42,415 nt of DNA from CAZBKJ01 sp964492495 (GTDB taxonomy: Bacteria; Patescibacteriota; Microgenomatia; UBA1400; UBA12028), in contig CAZBKJ010000007.1 in assembly GCA_964492495.1 (NCBI GenBank), positions 1 to 42,415 of the forward strand. The letters run 5' to 3'. How positions within the stretch are numbered: the first letter of the stretch is position 1; the number at the start of each line of letters is the position of its first letter. Under the pieces are notes generated by a model. That model did no database searches. It had not been told where the DNA came from and saw nothing but the letters and a program-made list of their open reading frames with translations. Both the position numbers and the translations under genes were made by a program. Below are positions 1 to 8,381 of this stretch, piece by piece.

Positions 1-439
1 ATTTTTCTATAACACAAATGAAACACGATACTAAAACCTGTGAAGAATAACGCACGTTGCGTTAATACTCCTGAGTAAACCATCAGCAAGTAATGAATTT
101 ACTTTATCAAGCTCTCCTCAAGAGTGCGTTGATTGAGCAATTGTTGCATGGCGATTTTCACAAGATATATTTAACGCGTTTTATATGAATTTGTGCCTTT
201 TTATTTTCCGCACTGCGAAAAATTAAGAATTGAAAGTTGAATTTAAAAAAGCGGTAATTATTCACCGCAATAATAAATGCAACGCACATAGCCAGGTAAT
301 AAAGCATTAACGCAGAAAATATGTATTAAATTGCACTGCGTTTATCTAGAAAATCGCACGGAAATAATTGCGTAAATGCATAAATACAAAGAGATCCCAA
401 AAAGCAGACAGAAGAAGTTGAAAAATGACGAACGAGAAG
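1..439. other. AT-rich non-coding stretch downstream of the ATPase operon
   Basis: No convincing ORF in either strand. The stretch is AT-rich and contains a terminator-like hairpin for the minus-strand operon (listed separately). The tetramer TGCG or its complement CGCA occurs about nine times, often as TGCGTTNA or its complement. One TTATTCACC resembles a DnaA box with one mismatch, but it lies inside the hairpin and is not supported by further boxes. Confidence 0.5.
243..268 (-). terminator. Candidate intrinsic terminator of the ATPase operon
   Basis: Read on the minus strand, a 7-bp stem (GCGGTGA / TTACCGC, one G-T pair) closes a four-base ATAA loop and is followed at once by six T. It lies about 170 nt after the atpC stop codon, where the operon would be expected to end. 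Confidence 0.6.
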
Positions 440-697
440 CTACATCCCTGTACCTAAGAAGACTTGAACCATATTTTCTTTGACACGAAGCACAGCATGG
501 TCAACAAAAAATTCCTGAGATACACCACTGAGTGTTTGAATATGAATTTTATTTCGAAGCACAGAAATGAAGTTTGCATGGAATGGTAGGATGTCAAAAA
601 TGCCAGTATCGTTATACGAAGTGACAGATATAACGTCATTGTCAAAAACCGTCTTTTCTCTGCTTATGATGGTTAGATGAAGGGTAGTATTATCCAT
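440..697 (-). CDS. atpC: F1 ATPase epsilon subunit, beta-sandwich domain only
   Basis: Encodes 85 residues resembling the N-terminal beta-sandwich of ATP synthase epsilon, the part that sits on the gamma foot and the c-ring. The start is placed at the ATG at 697, which overlaps the atpD stop as ATGGATAA; a longer reading from 739 would add residues out of register with the family. Residues 30-40 (GIFDILPFHANF) fit the conserved turn normally written as G.fGILP.H. The family is usually 130-140 residues, so the C-terminal helical hairpin that regulates the motor is absent. It is the last gene of the operon. Confidence 0.85.
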   Translation of the reverse strand: MDNTTLHLTIISREKTVFDNDVISVTSYNDTGIFDILPFHANFISVLRNKIHIQTLSGVSQEFFVDHAVLRVKENMVQVFLGTGM

Positions 698-2063
698 GAG
701 CGAGTGTGCTTGTATCCCCGATGAACAAAAAGGCATCATCGGACAAATGATCGTACGTCCCTGCCAAAATTTCTTCGACCGACTGTATTGTTTTTTCTAA
801 AGGAACCATTACGCCACTTTCTCCCTTTTGTCCTTGCGCAGTAAAAAATCGCTGAGTCATAAAATTACGAAGCTTCTTTGCTCGCTGATAGGTTCGTTGA
901 TCTTCCGCTGACAACTCATTCTCACCAACCAACGAGACAATGCGCTCTAATGAGTCTGCTGACTTCAAAAGGATACGCGCCTTGATTACAACATCGTAAT
1001 GTCTGGCTCCCACAATTTCTGGAGATAGCGCAGATGAAGTCGATGAAAGAATATCAATGGCCGGAAGAATTCCTTCTTGATAGACTCTTCGAGAGAGAAC
1101 AACAATCGTATCAAGATACGGAAAAATTGACTGAACACCATGATCCAATAAATCATCTGCTGGTACATAGATCGCTTCCACACTACTGACAATTCCGTTT
1201 GCAGTTGAAACTAACCGTTCTTGAAACTCCGCTATTTCAGACTCTAACGATGCCTGATATCCATCTTCAGATGGAATAGTATTGGTGAGCGTTGATAGCT
1301 CGTTTCCAGCTTGAGCTAAACGGAACGCATTATCGATAAAAAACAAGACGTCTTTTTTTAATACATCACGATAATACTCAGCAAGGGTCACCGCAACATA
1401 CGCAGATAAAAATCGAATAGCTGGATTCTCACCCATCTGACCGAAGACCAAACTCGAAGATCCAAAGACACCAGTTTGTGTGAGCGATTGATAGAGATCC
1501 AAACCTTCTCGGGAACGCTCTCCAACACCTGCAAAGACAGAAACGAATGATGACTGGTTCCCCACAATGTTATGTAAAATTTCAGTGAGAAGCATTGTCT
1601 TCCCGACACCTGCACCCCCAAAGAGCCCCATCTTTCCACCCTTGATCAGGGGTACAAAAAGATCAACGACTTTTATTCCCGTTTGCACGACTTCTTGCTT
1701 TGTTTGAATGTTCAGAAGTGGTTCATGTCGGTGTACCGGCCAGTACTCTGCAGGCTCGATTGGCCCTAATCCATCACCAGGATTTCCGAAAACATCAATC
1801 ACTCGCCCAAGCAGTTTTGGCCCCACAGGTACTTGTAGTGGCTTCTCAAGAGAAAAAACCTTACAGCCACGAAAAATATTATCCGTCCTCTGCAGGGCTA
1901 GGCAGTAAAAGGTGTCTTTTGTACTTGAGCTGTGTACCTCAAGAAGAGTTCGAGACTCATCTTCTGATTGCAGCATATCTCGAAGCCTTGGTTTTCCTTG
2001 AGGGAAAAAGACTTCAACAATCTGCCCTCGAACCGATGTAATTGTGCCCACAATATCATGCAT
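690..2063 (-). CDS. atpD: F1 ATPase beta subunit (catalytic)
   Basis: Catalytic beta subunit of the F1 head, 457 residues, close to the usual 460-480. Walker A GGAGVGKT is at 149-156, the catalytic-glutamate motif GERSREG at 181-187, the Walker B aspartate near 244 and a DELSEED-like NELSAED lever at 382-388. Hydrolysis or synthesis chemistry should therefore be intact. The stretch around 308-312 (DHGVQ) departs from the usual DPAPA. A Shine-Dalgarno AAAGGA lies 7 nt before the ATG. The gene follows atpG by 15 nt and overlaps atpC by 8 nt. Confidence 0.96.
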   Translation of the reverse strand: MHDIVGTITSVRGQIVEVFFPQGKPRLRDMLQSEDESRTLLEVHSSSTKDTFYCLALQRTDNIFRGCKVFSLEKPLQVPVGPKLLGRVIDVFGNPGDGLGPIEPAEYWPVHRHEPLLNIQTKQEVVQTGIKVVDLFVPLIKGGKMGLFGGAGVGKTMLLTEILHNIVGNQSSFVSVFAGVGERSREGLDLYQSLTQTGVFGSSSLVFGQMGENPAIRFLSAYVAVTLAEYYRDVLKKDVLFFIDNAFRLAQAGNELSTLTNTIPSEDGYQASLESEIAEFQERLVSTANGIVSSVEAIYVPADDLLDHGVQSIFPYLDTIVVLSRRVYQEGILPAIDILSSTSSALSPEIVGARHYDVVIKARILLKSADSLERIVSLVGENELSAEDQRTYQRAKKLRNFMTQRFFTAQGQKGESGVMVPLEKTIQSVEEILAGTYDHLSDDAFLFIGDTSTLAHG

Positions 2064-2078
2064 ACAGAAATCCTTTGA

Positions 2079-2957
2079 TTATCCATTCAGACTCATCATA
2101 ACAGCCGGCAGGCCATTTAATTGACGTTTATTTGCTATGTTATGTAGAGCTATTAAACGCTCCTTTTGCACTCGACGCCGTTCATTTTTTATGTTCTCAC
2201 TAGCCTGATCCATCGCCAAAATTCTTGAGGCAAACTTCGCAAGTTGTGACTCTCTGACTGACTGCTCAAAGAGTGACGCAAACATCTCTGTTTCAAAAAA
2301 TAATAAGATTTTTTCAAGCGAGGGTTCAAAAATATATTTCTGTCTTTTCACTCCAGACTCCTTGAGCTCAGCATCCAACTGAGCAGACACAATTTCTTTG
2401 ACCGGTTGCTGAACAAGAAGATTTTGAAACTGCCCATAAAATAAACGGATTTCTTTATACTTTACGATATGTCGAATAATTTTTGAAACCGCTTCTTCTG
2501 TGAAGCCATGATCAGGTAAGTCAAAATAGGTATACGATACTTTTGGTTGAAACGACTGAAAAAGGAGCAAGCCCTGTTTCCCAATAATCGTCACTTCACT
2601 CTCGTTTTTTGAAACTTCTTCCAAGAACAAATGAAAGGTTTTACGAACGATGTCTCCGTACAACCCGGTATTTGCCGAGAGCAAGACAACAACTGATTTT
2701 CCATTATGAGAGAGAAAAGTTATTTCTTCTTTTCCTTTTGAGCCTTTCTTTCGAACTAAACGAGCAACCTCTTCCACATACGAAAAACGAATATCATCAA
2801 ATAACTCTTGAAGTTTTTGAAGATAATTACGAGCATTTAACACAAAGTCTCTTGTCTTTTTCATGCGAAGAGATGCAATCTCCGCGTATGCCCGAGTAAT
2901 CACCTCAAGGAGTTCAAGCTCTGTTCCTACTGAGAGGATTTCTTTATTGTTGTTCAT
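2079..2957 (-). CDS. atpG: F1 ATPase gamma subunit (rotor shaft)
   Basis: A 292-residue protein placed between alpha and beta exactly where gamma belongs, starting in an ATGA overlap with atpA. The N-terminal (about 10-55) and C-terminal (about 235-280) stretches are long charged helices that would form the antiparallel coiled coil of the shaft. The middle shows the expected alternating fold, with SANTGLYGD at about 95-103 matching the conserved s.r.GLcG.. turn. The sequence diverges strongly from model gamma subunits, notably at the C-terminus, which ends in a short LPAVMMSLNG tail. Confidence 0.9.
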   Translation of the reverse strand: MNNNKEILSVGTELELLEVITRAYAEIASLRMKKTRDFVLNARNYLQKLQELFDDIRFSYVEEVARLVRKKGSKGKEEITFLSHNGKSVVVLLSANTGLYGDIVRKTFHLFLEEVSKNESEVTIIGKQGLLLFQSFQPKVSYTYFDLPDHGFTEEAVSKIIRHIVKYKEIRLFYGQFQNLLVQQPVKEIVSAQLDAELKESGVKRQKYIFEPSLEKILLFFETEMFASLFEQSVRESQLAKFASRILAMDQASENIKNERRRVQKERLIALHNIANKRQLNGLPAVMMSLNG

Positions 2958-4420
2958 AGATGAGGCACCATTGAATCTGCTGTTTCTTTTATTTTTGCCA
3001 TCACCTCAGTGAATGTTTTCCCGCTTCGAACCATGGTTTCTACTTTTGCCCGGAATGATTCATCTTGAGCATAGATCGTTCGAATTTGCTCGAGAATTTT
3101 CTTCATTTCGACAGTATCAATCTCATCCCAAAGACCTGACCATAGCAAAGAAATGCAATATATATTGAGCTCTACAGGGAGAACTTTATCTGCAAACTGT
3201 TGAAATACGATGTAGAGTCGCTCCCCCATTGTCAGCGTATCTCTGACAGATTGACTTACCTCAGCGCCAAAGTGTGTGTACTGCTTCAACTTTTCATGCT
3301 TCACTAAAAAACTTGAGAGTTGTCTCGAGATATCCCGAATGACTGGCATCTGAGCACCAAGACCTACACGAGTAACAGATAAGAATGGGTTGATCGCAGG
3401 GCGGCGTCCTTCGTCAAAAAGCTGCGTATCAAAAAACAAATGCCCGTCTGTCATGGACATGAGATTTGTTGTGATATAGCCTGCCAGATCTCCAAGCACC
3501 GTTTGTGCCACCGCCAAACAACTAATAGCCGCTGTCTTCTTTCCTGGAAGCTGAAAATTTCCCGCTCTTTCAAGAAGCCTCGCATGGGTATAAAAAATGT
3601 CTCCAGGATACGCCCCTCTTCCAGGGAAACGTCGCGCGATTAAACTAATCTCACGATACACAGCAGAGTGTGTCGAAAGATCATCCATAATCACCAATAC
3701 ATCTTTCCCTTGATCACGAAAGTACTCCGCAATAGTCATTGCAGTGTATGGAGTTAAAAAAATGATTCCCGTTGGATCGGAAGATGAAGAACTGATAAGA
3801 ACAGTGTTTTGCGAAATATCGGATTTATGAATAAACTCCTCGACTTTTTTGATTTCAAGCGCACGCTTTCCAATTGCGGCGTAAATACAGATCACCCCTT
3901 TTCTTGCCTGCGTTAACAGTGTTTGAAGCAAGAATGAAGTCTTCCCGGACTTTCTGTCCCCAAGAATTAGCTGACGTTGGCCTTTGGCAAGTGGAATGAG
4001 CACATCGATGAGTGTTACTCCTGTTTCAAGTGGAGAAACAATAGGAGTACGTGTCATGATCCCCTGAGGACGAGTATCTATAGGGCGGTACTCAGCTACG
4101 ACTAAGGGTTCAATACTTCCAACTACTTCTCCCTGAGGGGTCAGGCTTTTTCCTAAGACATGTGGGCCTACCCCGACAGTGAGGGTTTTTCCAACCCCAA
4201 GAACCTTCATCCCAAGCCTGAGGGTATTTGGACCAAAAACGAGTACTTCAATCCCCTCCTTTTTTAAGCTTAAGACTTGACCAAACTCATCATTTTCAAA
4301 AACAACGAGTTCCGATACTTTGGCCGATGGAAGACCAGAGATGATGACTAAACCTCGAAGCAGCTCGGTAACAAAACCGATTTCTTTAGAACCTTGAAGT
4401 TGATCCTGAAAACTCGTCAT
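2954..4420 (-). CDS. atpA: F1 ATPase alpha subunit
   Basis: Non-catalytic nucleotide-binding subunit, 488 residues, slightly shorter than the usual 500-515. Walker A GDRKSGKT is at 154-161, Walker B aspartates at 245-246 and the arginine finger that completes the catalytic site is R350 within SVTRVGLGAQ. The N-terminus is short, which may affect contact with delta. ATGA overlaps join it to both atpH and atpG, so the genes are probably translationally coupled. Confidence 0.96.
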   Translation of the reverse strand: MTSFQDQLQGSKEIGFVTELLRGLVIISGLPSAKVSELVVFENDEFGQVLSLKKEGIEVLVFGPNTLRLGMKVLGVGKTLTVGVGPHVLGKSLTPQGEVVGSIEPLVVAEYRPIDTRPQGIMTRTPIVSPLETGVTLIDVLIPLAKGQRQLILGDRKSGKTSFLLQTLLTQARKGVICIYAAIGKRALEIKKVEEFIHKSDISQNTVLISSSSSDPTGIIFLTPYTAMTIAEYFRDQGKDVLVIMDDLSTHSAVYREISLIARRFPGRGAYPGDIFYTHARLLERAGNFQLPGKKTAAISCLAVAQTVLGDLAGYITTNLMSMTDGHLFFDTQLFDEGRRPAINPFLSVTRVGLGAQMPVIRDISRQLSSFLVKHEKLKQYTHFGAEVSQSVRDTLTMGERLYIVFQQFADKVLPVELNIYCISLLWSGLWDEIDTVEMKKILEQIRTIYAQDESFRAKVETMVRSGKTFTEVMAKIKETADSMVPHL

Positions 4421-4878
4421 AGTGATTGAATTATTTTTTTTCCGTCGGTTTCAAAGATTTCTTGAATCGAGCGCTTGAGCGAGTAGTCAAGCAATTTTCC
4501 ATTTGAAATCAAAACAGCCCCCCCAATAATTTTGGGGTCGTACTCAACTTCGAGTAAAATTGGTTCCTTTTTCCCTTCTGATATTTTTTTTGCAAAAAGA
4601 TGAATCTGTTCTTCTGTCGGCTCGAAGGCAAGTGTAATCGGCAAAACCGCCAAATTGTTCACCTGCGAAAGTAATTCTTGTAGCAACTCTGGTGCGTTTT
4701 CCCGAGAAATTAGCTCTTCTAAGAGAGTCGCAACCTTCGATCGAACTTTTTCCTGCAAAATCTTTTTGATATGAGATGAATCAGTCGAAAAAAAACCTTT
4801 TGCAAGAAGATCTAACTCTTCACGTAAGATATCTCGTTGTAGTGTTGTCGACAGAAAAGGGAAAAATCTAGAGTCCAT
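4417..4878 (-). CDS. atpH: ATPase delta subunit (OSCP-like)
   Basis: Predicted 153 residues from the ATG at 4878; an in-frame ATG at 4932 would add 18 basic residues that lie inside atpF, so the shorter start is preferred. The protein has a helical N-terminal half and a C-terminal part with the typical d.kIiGG.vl..n..llD.Sl... pattern (KIIGGAVLISNGKLLDYSLK), characteristic of delta/OSCP, which ties alpha to the b stalk. It overlaps the atpF tail by 11 nt and atpA by 4 nt. Confidence 0.88.
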   Translation of the reverse strand: MDSRFFPFLSTTLQRDILREELDLLAKGFFSTDSSHIKKILQEKVRSKVATLLEELISRENAPELLQELLSQVNNLAVLPITLAFEPTEEQIHLFAKKISEGKKEPILLEVEYDPKIIGGAVLISNGKLLDYSLKRSIQEIFETDGKKIIQSL

Positions 4879-5473
4879 GATTTTTTTTCGCTTCCTCCAA
4901 AGCTTTGAGTACCAACTGTTCGTGATCTTCATGCGTAAGTAGCAGTCCCGCTTTCTCTAGCACATCCTCAACAACCGCATAGAGAGTGTTGTTGAGTTTT
5001 TCAATTTTCTGTTTTGTAAGCTCTGCAACATCTTTCTCTGCTTGGACATACAAGGCATCAACTTTTTGTTGTAAACTTCCCTCCACTTCTCTTCTATTCT
5101 TCTCAAGCTCTGCGCTCATTTGCCCGACCTTTGCAAGTGACTCCTGTTTCAATTCTTTTCCTACAGTCTCAATGATCCCCTTATACGAGGCTGATTCTCT
5201 CTTTGTTGTTTCCTCAAGAATTTGAGAAAGCTTGTTCTTCATTTCTGCAGTCAAAATTTTTGACTGTGAAAGCATCTCAAGTGCTTGTTGGTTCGAGTGC
5301 ACCAGAATTTCTTGTGATTCTTTTGTGGTTTTTTCTTTTAAGACTCCATACTCATTTTGAAGCTTCAAGTATCCTCGAAGCAAACGAAAATACAAAAGAC
5401 AAAAGGCACAAATTGCGCCAAAACCTATGACTAAAACAGCTATTTCAAATAGGAGCAGTGGAGTAATTTCCAT
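4868..5473 (-). CDS. atpF: ATPase b subunit (peripheral stalk)
   Basis: A 201-residue protein with one N-terminal membrane helix (about residues 5-30) and a long charged helix (about 35-190) rich in E, K and Q that should form the dimeric stalk. Position before atpH and the architecture identify it; primary sequence conservation is weak, as usual for b subunits. It is somewhat longer than the common 155-170 residues. The ATG lies 4 nt after the gpmI stop. It is the only ordinary membrane-sector ATPase subunit in the window. Confidence 0.85.
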   Translation of the reverse strand: MEITPLLLFEIAVLVIGFGAICAFCLLYFRLLRGYLKLQNEYGVLKEKTTKESQEILVHSNQQALEMLSQSKILTAEMKNKLSQILEETTKRESASYKGIIETVGKELKQESLAKVGQMSAELEKNRREVEGSLQQKVDALYVQAEKDVAELTKQKIEKLNNTLYAVVEDVLEKAGLLLTHEDHEQLVLKALEEAKKNHGL

Positions 5474-5477
5474 ACGA

Positions 5478-7196
5478 TTATTTCTCTGAAACAGAGGCTT
5501 CAGGGACAGTTTCTTTCAGTAAATTCTTGCCAGTCATTTCTTTTGGAATTGGTAGCTTCATCCAAGTTAACATAGTAGGGGCAACATCTGCTAGTGTCCC
5601 TTGTGAAAGTGCGGTAGGCTTCCCTTTAAAAGCATTTGCAACAAACACAAATGGAACAGGATTATTGGAATGTTCTGTATTCATCGAACCATTTCCACTA
5701 GTAAAAAAGAATCCTGATGCATCGTATGTTAGGAGCTCTTCTGCATTTCCATGATCTGCAGTAATAAAAACAGATCCATCAACTGAAAGCACCGCTTCCA
5801 CTAGTACCGACAGCGCATGATCAACCTCCTGACACGCTTTAATAGTGGCATCTGTTTTGCCACTGTGTGCCACCATATCTGGATTTGCAAAGTTACACAC
5901 AAAAAACTGATACTTATCCAAAGACAAAAGCTGTAGGAACTGTTTTTGCACACCTGGCAACGCCATTTCTGGTTTACGATCGTAGGTTCCTACTCTAGGT
6001 GATGGAACGATCACAACATCTTCTTTGTCAAAGTACTGTGTTCGAAGCCCATCAAAATAATACGTCACCATTCGCTCTTTCTCACTCTCTGCTAGATGAA
6101 GCTGTGTATAGTTGTGTTCAGAAAGAATCTCTGACATCGGCTTCTCAACTCGCTCATTGGGAAATGCAACACCACTCACTGGTATTTCCTTTTGATACTC
6201 TGTCATGGTAACAAAGAAAAGGTTCTTATAGGTCTTTTGACGAGTGAAGGTTGTTTTTGGTATACCTTTTGAAACAACCCCGTCACTTTGTAAAAATGCC
6301 CCGGACTCAAAGTCTGGGATGACAAAGGCCTTCGCCAACTGGCGTGGTCGATCGACTCGAAAGTTAAAAAAGATAACAGCATCATTTTCTTCAATAGTAA
6401 GATGGTTTGCCTGTATATCACCAATAACAGTAGGTTCTATAAATTCGTCTGTTTTCCCTTGCAAGTAAGAGTTGCTGAGCGTCGCAACCGCAGATGTCTC
6501 TTTTGCCCCACTTCCAGTGGTGAGCGCGTCATATACCTTTTGCGTTCGTTCCCAGTGGTTATCTCGATCAAGTGCAAAGTACCGTCCAGACAGTGATGCA
6601 ATTTTGGCGAATGGATATTCTTTCTGAAGTTCAAACTCAATTCTCGTAACGACATTCACACCGTCTCTAGGAGGTGCGTCTCTCCCATCGGTAAATAAAT
6701 GAAGAGCAACACGAGGGATCTTTTGAAGTTTGCACAGCTTGAGCAGCGCATATAAGTGTTGCGTTGAAGAATGAACATTTCCAGAACCGACTAAGCCCAT
6801 TAAATGAAGAGTTGAACCAAACTGTCTTGAGTGTTCCACAGCATCAAGCAATGCTTTATTGCGAAGGAAAGAACCATCTTCAATTGCCCTATTAATTCGA
6901 AGTAAACTTTCAGAGATAACTCTTCCCGCACCGATTGTTAAGTGTCCTACCTCTGAATTGCCAACTTCATTTGCTGGTAGGCCAACAGACTCTCCAGAAG
7001 CGATAAGCTCAGTATTTGGGTACGTTGCCAGTAAACTTCTCCAGTATGGAAGTGATGCTCGTTCGATTGCATTTCCAGTTGATGCAGGAGCCACTCCCCA
7101 CCCATCAATAACAATCAATACAACTGGACGAATGCTAGCCTGTTTTCCTCGTAGAAAAGATGTAGGTAGTAGTGAAGATAGTAAAGGAAAGCGCAT
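5478..7196 (-). CDS. gpmI: 2,3-bisphosphoglycerate-independent phosphoglycerate mutase
   Basis: Interconverts 3- and 2-phosphoglycerate in glycolysis using two Mn ions and a phosphoserine intermediate. All hallmark motifs are visible: metal-binding D31 in VIDGWG, the nucleophile S81 in GNSEVGH, DGRDAPP, GRYFALDRDN, NFRVDRPRQL, NFANPDMVAHSG, ITADHGNAEE and EHSNNPVPF. At 572 residues it is longer than the usual 510; part of the excess is an N-terminal extension of about 23 residues. Unusually, it sits inside the ATPase operon, 5 nt after the c-like gene and 4 nt before atpF. Confidence 0.96.
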   Translation of the reverse strand: MRFPLLSSLLPTSFLRGKQASIRPVVLIVIDGWGVAPASTGNAIERASLPYWRSLLATYPNTELIASGESVGLPANEVGNSEVGHLTIGAGRVISESLLRINRAIEDGSFLRNKALLDAVEHSRQFGSTLHLMGLVGSGNVHSSTQHLYALLKLCKLQKIPRVALHLFTDGRDAPPRDGVNVVTRIEFELQKEYPFAKIASLSGRYFALDRDNHWERTQKVYDALTTGSGAKETSAVATLSNSYLQGKTDEFIEPTVIGDIQANHLTIEENDAVIFFNFRVDRPRQLAKAFVIPDFESGAFLQSDGVVSKGIPKTTFTRQKTYKNLFFVTMTEYQKEIPVSGVAFPNERVEKPMSEILSEHNYTQLHLAESEKERMVTYYFDGLRTQYFDKEDVVIVPSPRVGTYDRKPEMALPGVQKQFLQLLSLDKYQFFVCNFANPDMVAHSGKTDATIKACQEVDHALSVLVEAVLSVDGSVFITADHGNAEELLTYDASGFFFTSGNGSMNTEHSNNPVPFVFVANAFKGKPTALSQGTLADVAPTMLTWMKLPIPKEMTGKNLLKETVPEASVSEK

Positions 7197-7201
7197 AGAA
7201 A

Positions 7202-7966
7202 CTATAAAACCAAGATGAAATAGGACAACCCAATACCAGCAAGAAAAATCCCCATCATGAGTAACAGATTAAAGACGATCGACGATTGAATCTGGAGCCT
7301 TGCCAGCGGATTTCTCCCGATTGCTTCGATACCAACTCTGGCAAACTTCCCAAAGTAGACAAATCCCAGAATAAACGATGAGACAGTCACAATCGCCGCG
7401 AGAATATACCGAAGAGCAGCAAGGGGTGTTAAGATCGGGGCTGCTAATCCTTCCCTGAGTGCTTCTAAAAGATTACTACTCACATCAATGAATATTGTTG
7501 TTGGATGAATATTAAGGGATACCTGAAGGGTTGTAACCTCTTCTTCATTCGCCGGTTCAAAATCTTCTAAAGCCATTCCCACGACAAAACCATTATGAAC
7601 CGCCTTTTTTGCAATACCAGGGCGGTCAGAACTTGTAAGAAGATCACCTTTCTTAATTGGTCCATCTTCGCCAGAGACGCGGATAATCGCCTTGCCAGTT
7701 ATGGCAACAAAGTGTTGATTCTCTTGTTCTTCTGTTTCAAATGCTGCAGCAGGAAACGTCGTAACCACTCCAAAAATTGATGTGTCGTAGTCGTTTGTAC
7801 AAATGACATAGCTCCCTTTTCCTGAACAGAGGATGTCTCCTAACTGCGGAGCTTGGCCTGTCACGATCACAGGAATTGCAACATCTGATGAACTAGTTTG
7901 CGCATGCGACAACGAAGCAGAAAAGAGAACGAAAAAGATGAACAAAAGAGATAATAAAATACGCAT
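7202..7966 (-). CDS. Secreted beta-domain protein with C-terminal ATPase c-subunit-like hairpin
   Basis: First gene of the ATPase operon, 254 residues. A signal peptide (1-22, ending SHA) is followed by a beta-rich domain (about 30-160). That domain includes GPIKKGDLLTSSDRPGIAKK and VVGMALEDF, a pattern I associate with Peptidase_G2/tail-fibre-type autoprocessing or chaperone domains. The C-terminus has two hydrophobic helices (about 184-206 and 229-253) joined by a polar loop containing IEAIGRNPLAR, matching the cytoplasmic loop of F-type c subunits (IEAIARNPEAR type). Counting from the loop proline, the position of the essential Glu/Asp is Met238, and neither helix has a carboxylate or the glycine repeat of a proton ring. 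Topology (N-terminus out, loop in) fits a c-ring. Ring formation is inference. Confidence 0.75.
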   Translation of the reverse strand: MRILLSLLFIFFVLFSASLSHAQTSSSDVAIPVIVTGQAPQLGDILCSGKGSYVICTNDYDTSIFGVVTTFPAAAFETEEQENQHFVAITGKAIIRVSGEDGPIKKGDLLTSSDRPGIAKKAVHNGFVVGMALEDFEPANEEEVTTLQVSLNIHPTTIFIDVSSNLLEALREGLAAPILTPLAALRYILAAIVTVSSFILGFVYFGKFARVGIEAIGRNPLARLQIQSSIVFNLLLMMGIFLAGIGLSYFILVL

Positions 7967-7972
7967 AGGATT

Positions 7973-8000
7973 ACTATACGCTACTACAGAAATGATTCAA
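7973..8000 (-). promoter_or_regulatory. Promoter of the ATPase operon, leaderless type
   Basis: On the minus strand TTGAAT, a 16-nt spacer and TATAGT end 6 nt before the ATG at 7966. No Shine-Dalgarno is present between them, so transcription should begin at or next to the start codon. Confidence 0.65.
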
Positions 8001-8381
8001 ATATTTTTAAACGAAAATACCGTATTGTTGCAAGGTTCAAATACTGGACATTTTCAGAGAAATATTATCTTTTTTTTGCTTTCAAATCTCAATGTATTTT
8101 TTTTCAGCTGATGATGAAAAAAAGTCGTAGTGAGCGTACTGCATTCTTCCCTTTTGAAAGCTGTTGTACATGTAAGTCCAACGAAGTATTGCGAAAACGC
8201 ATCGTCGGTTCGCAGCAAACTGGATATTCTTTCCTCAAAAGTGTCAATCCACATTCAAAATCAATTTCTTTTGCTGTGCAAATCATCACCGATCACACCC
8301 TCAGAAAATTAAAAGACAAAAACGACAGATAATTATAATAATATTGTCGCATTCATGAGTATTTTGCGTGCGTTAATAAAT
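8001..8381. other. Intergenic stretch with no convincing gene
   Basis: AT-rich at both ends with a more balanced centre (about 8110-8330). Short overlapping ORFs exist on both strands there (for example 8111-8332 plus, 8054-8254 minus), but their translations are Ser/Cys-rich without a recognisable pattern and no start signal singles one out. The right end carries a terminator-like hairpin, listed separately. Confidence 0.4.
8313..8349 (-). terminator. Possible terminator behind the small minus-strand ORF
   Basis: On the minus strand CGACA and TGTCG enclose 17 AT-rich bases and are followed by TTTTTGTCTTTT. The loop is long, so the structure is only moderately convincing, but it sits 33 nt after the stop of the ORF at 8382-8576. 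Confidence 0.4.

Noticed and set aside
251..270. TTATTCACC as a DnaA box marking a replication origin
   Set aside because: A single imperfect match that is part of the terminator hairpin; no dnaA, dnaN or box cluster nearby.
698..739. Longer atpC start at 739
   Set aside because: The extra residues lie inside the atpD frame and do not match epsilon; the ATG overlapping the atpD stop is the usual arrangement.
8111..8332. A 73-residue plus-strand ORF with two CxxC-like cysteines
   Set aside because: No promoter, Shine-Dalgarno or known motif; overlapping frames on the other strand look equally plausible and its end lies in a terminator-like hairpin.
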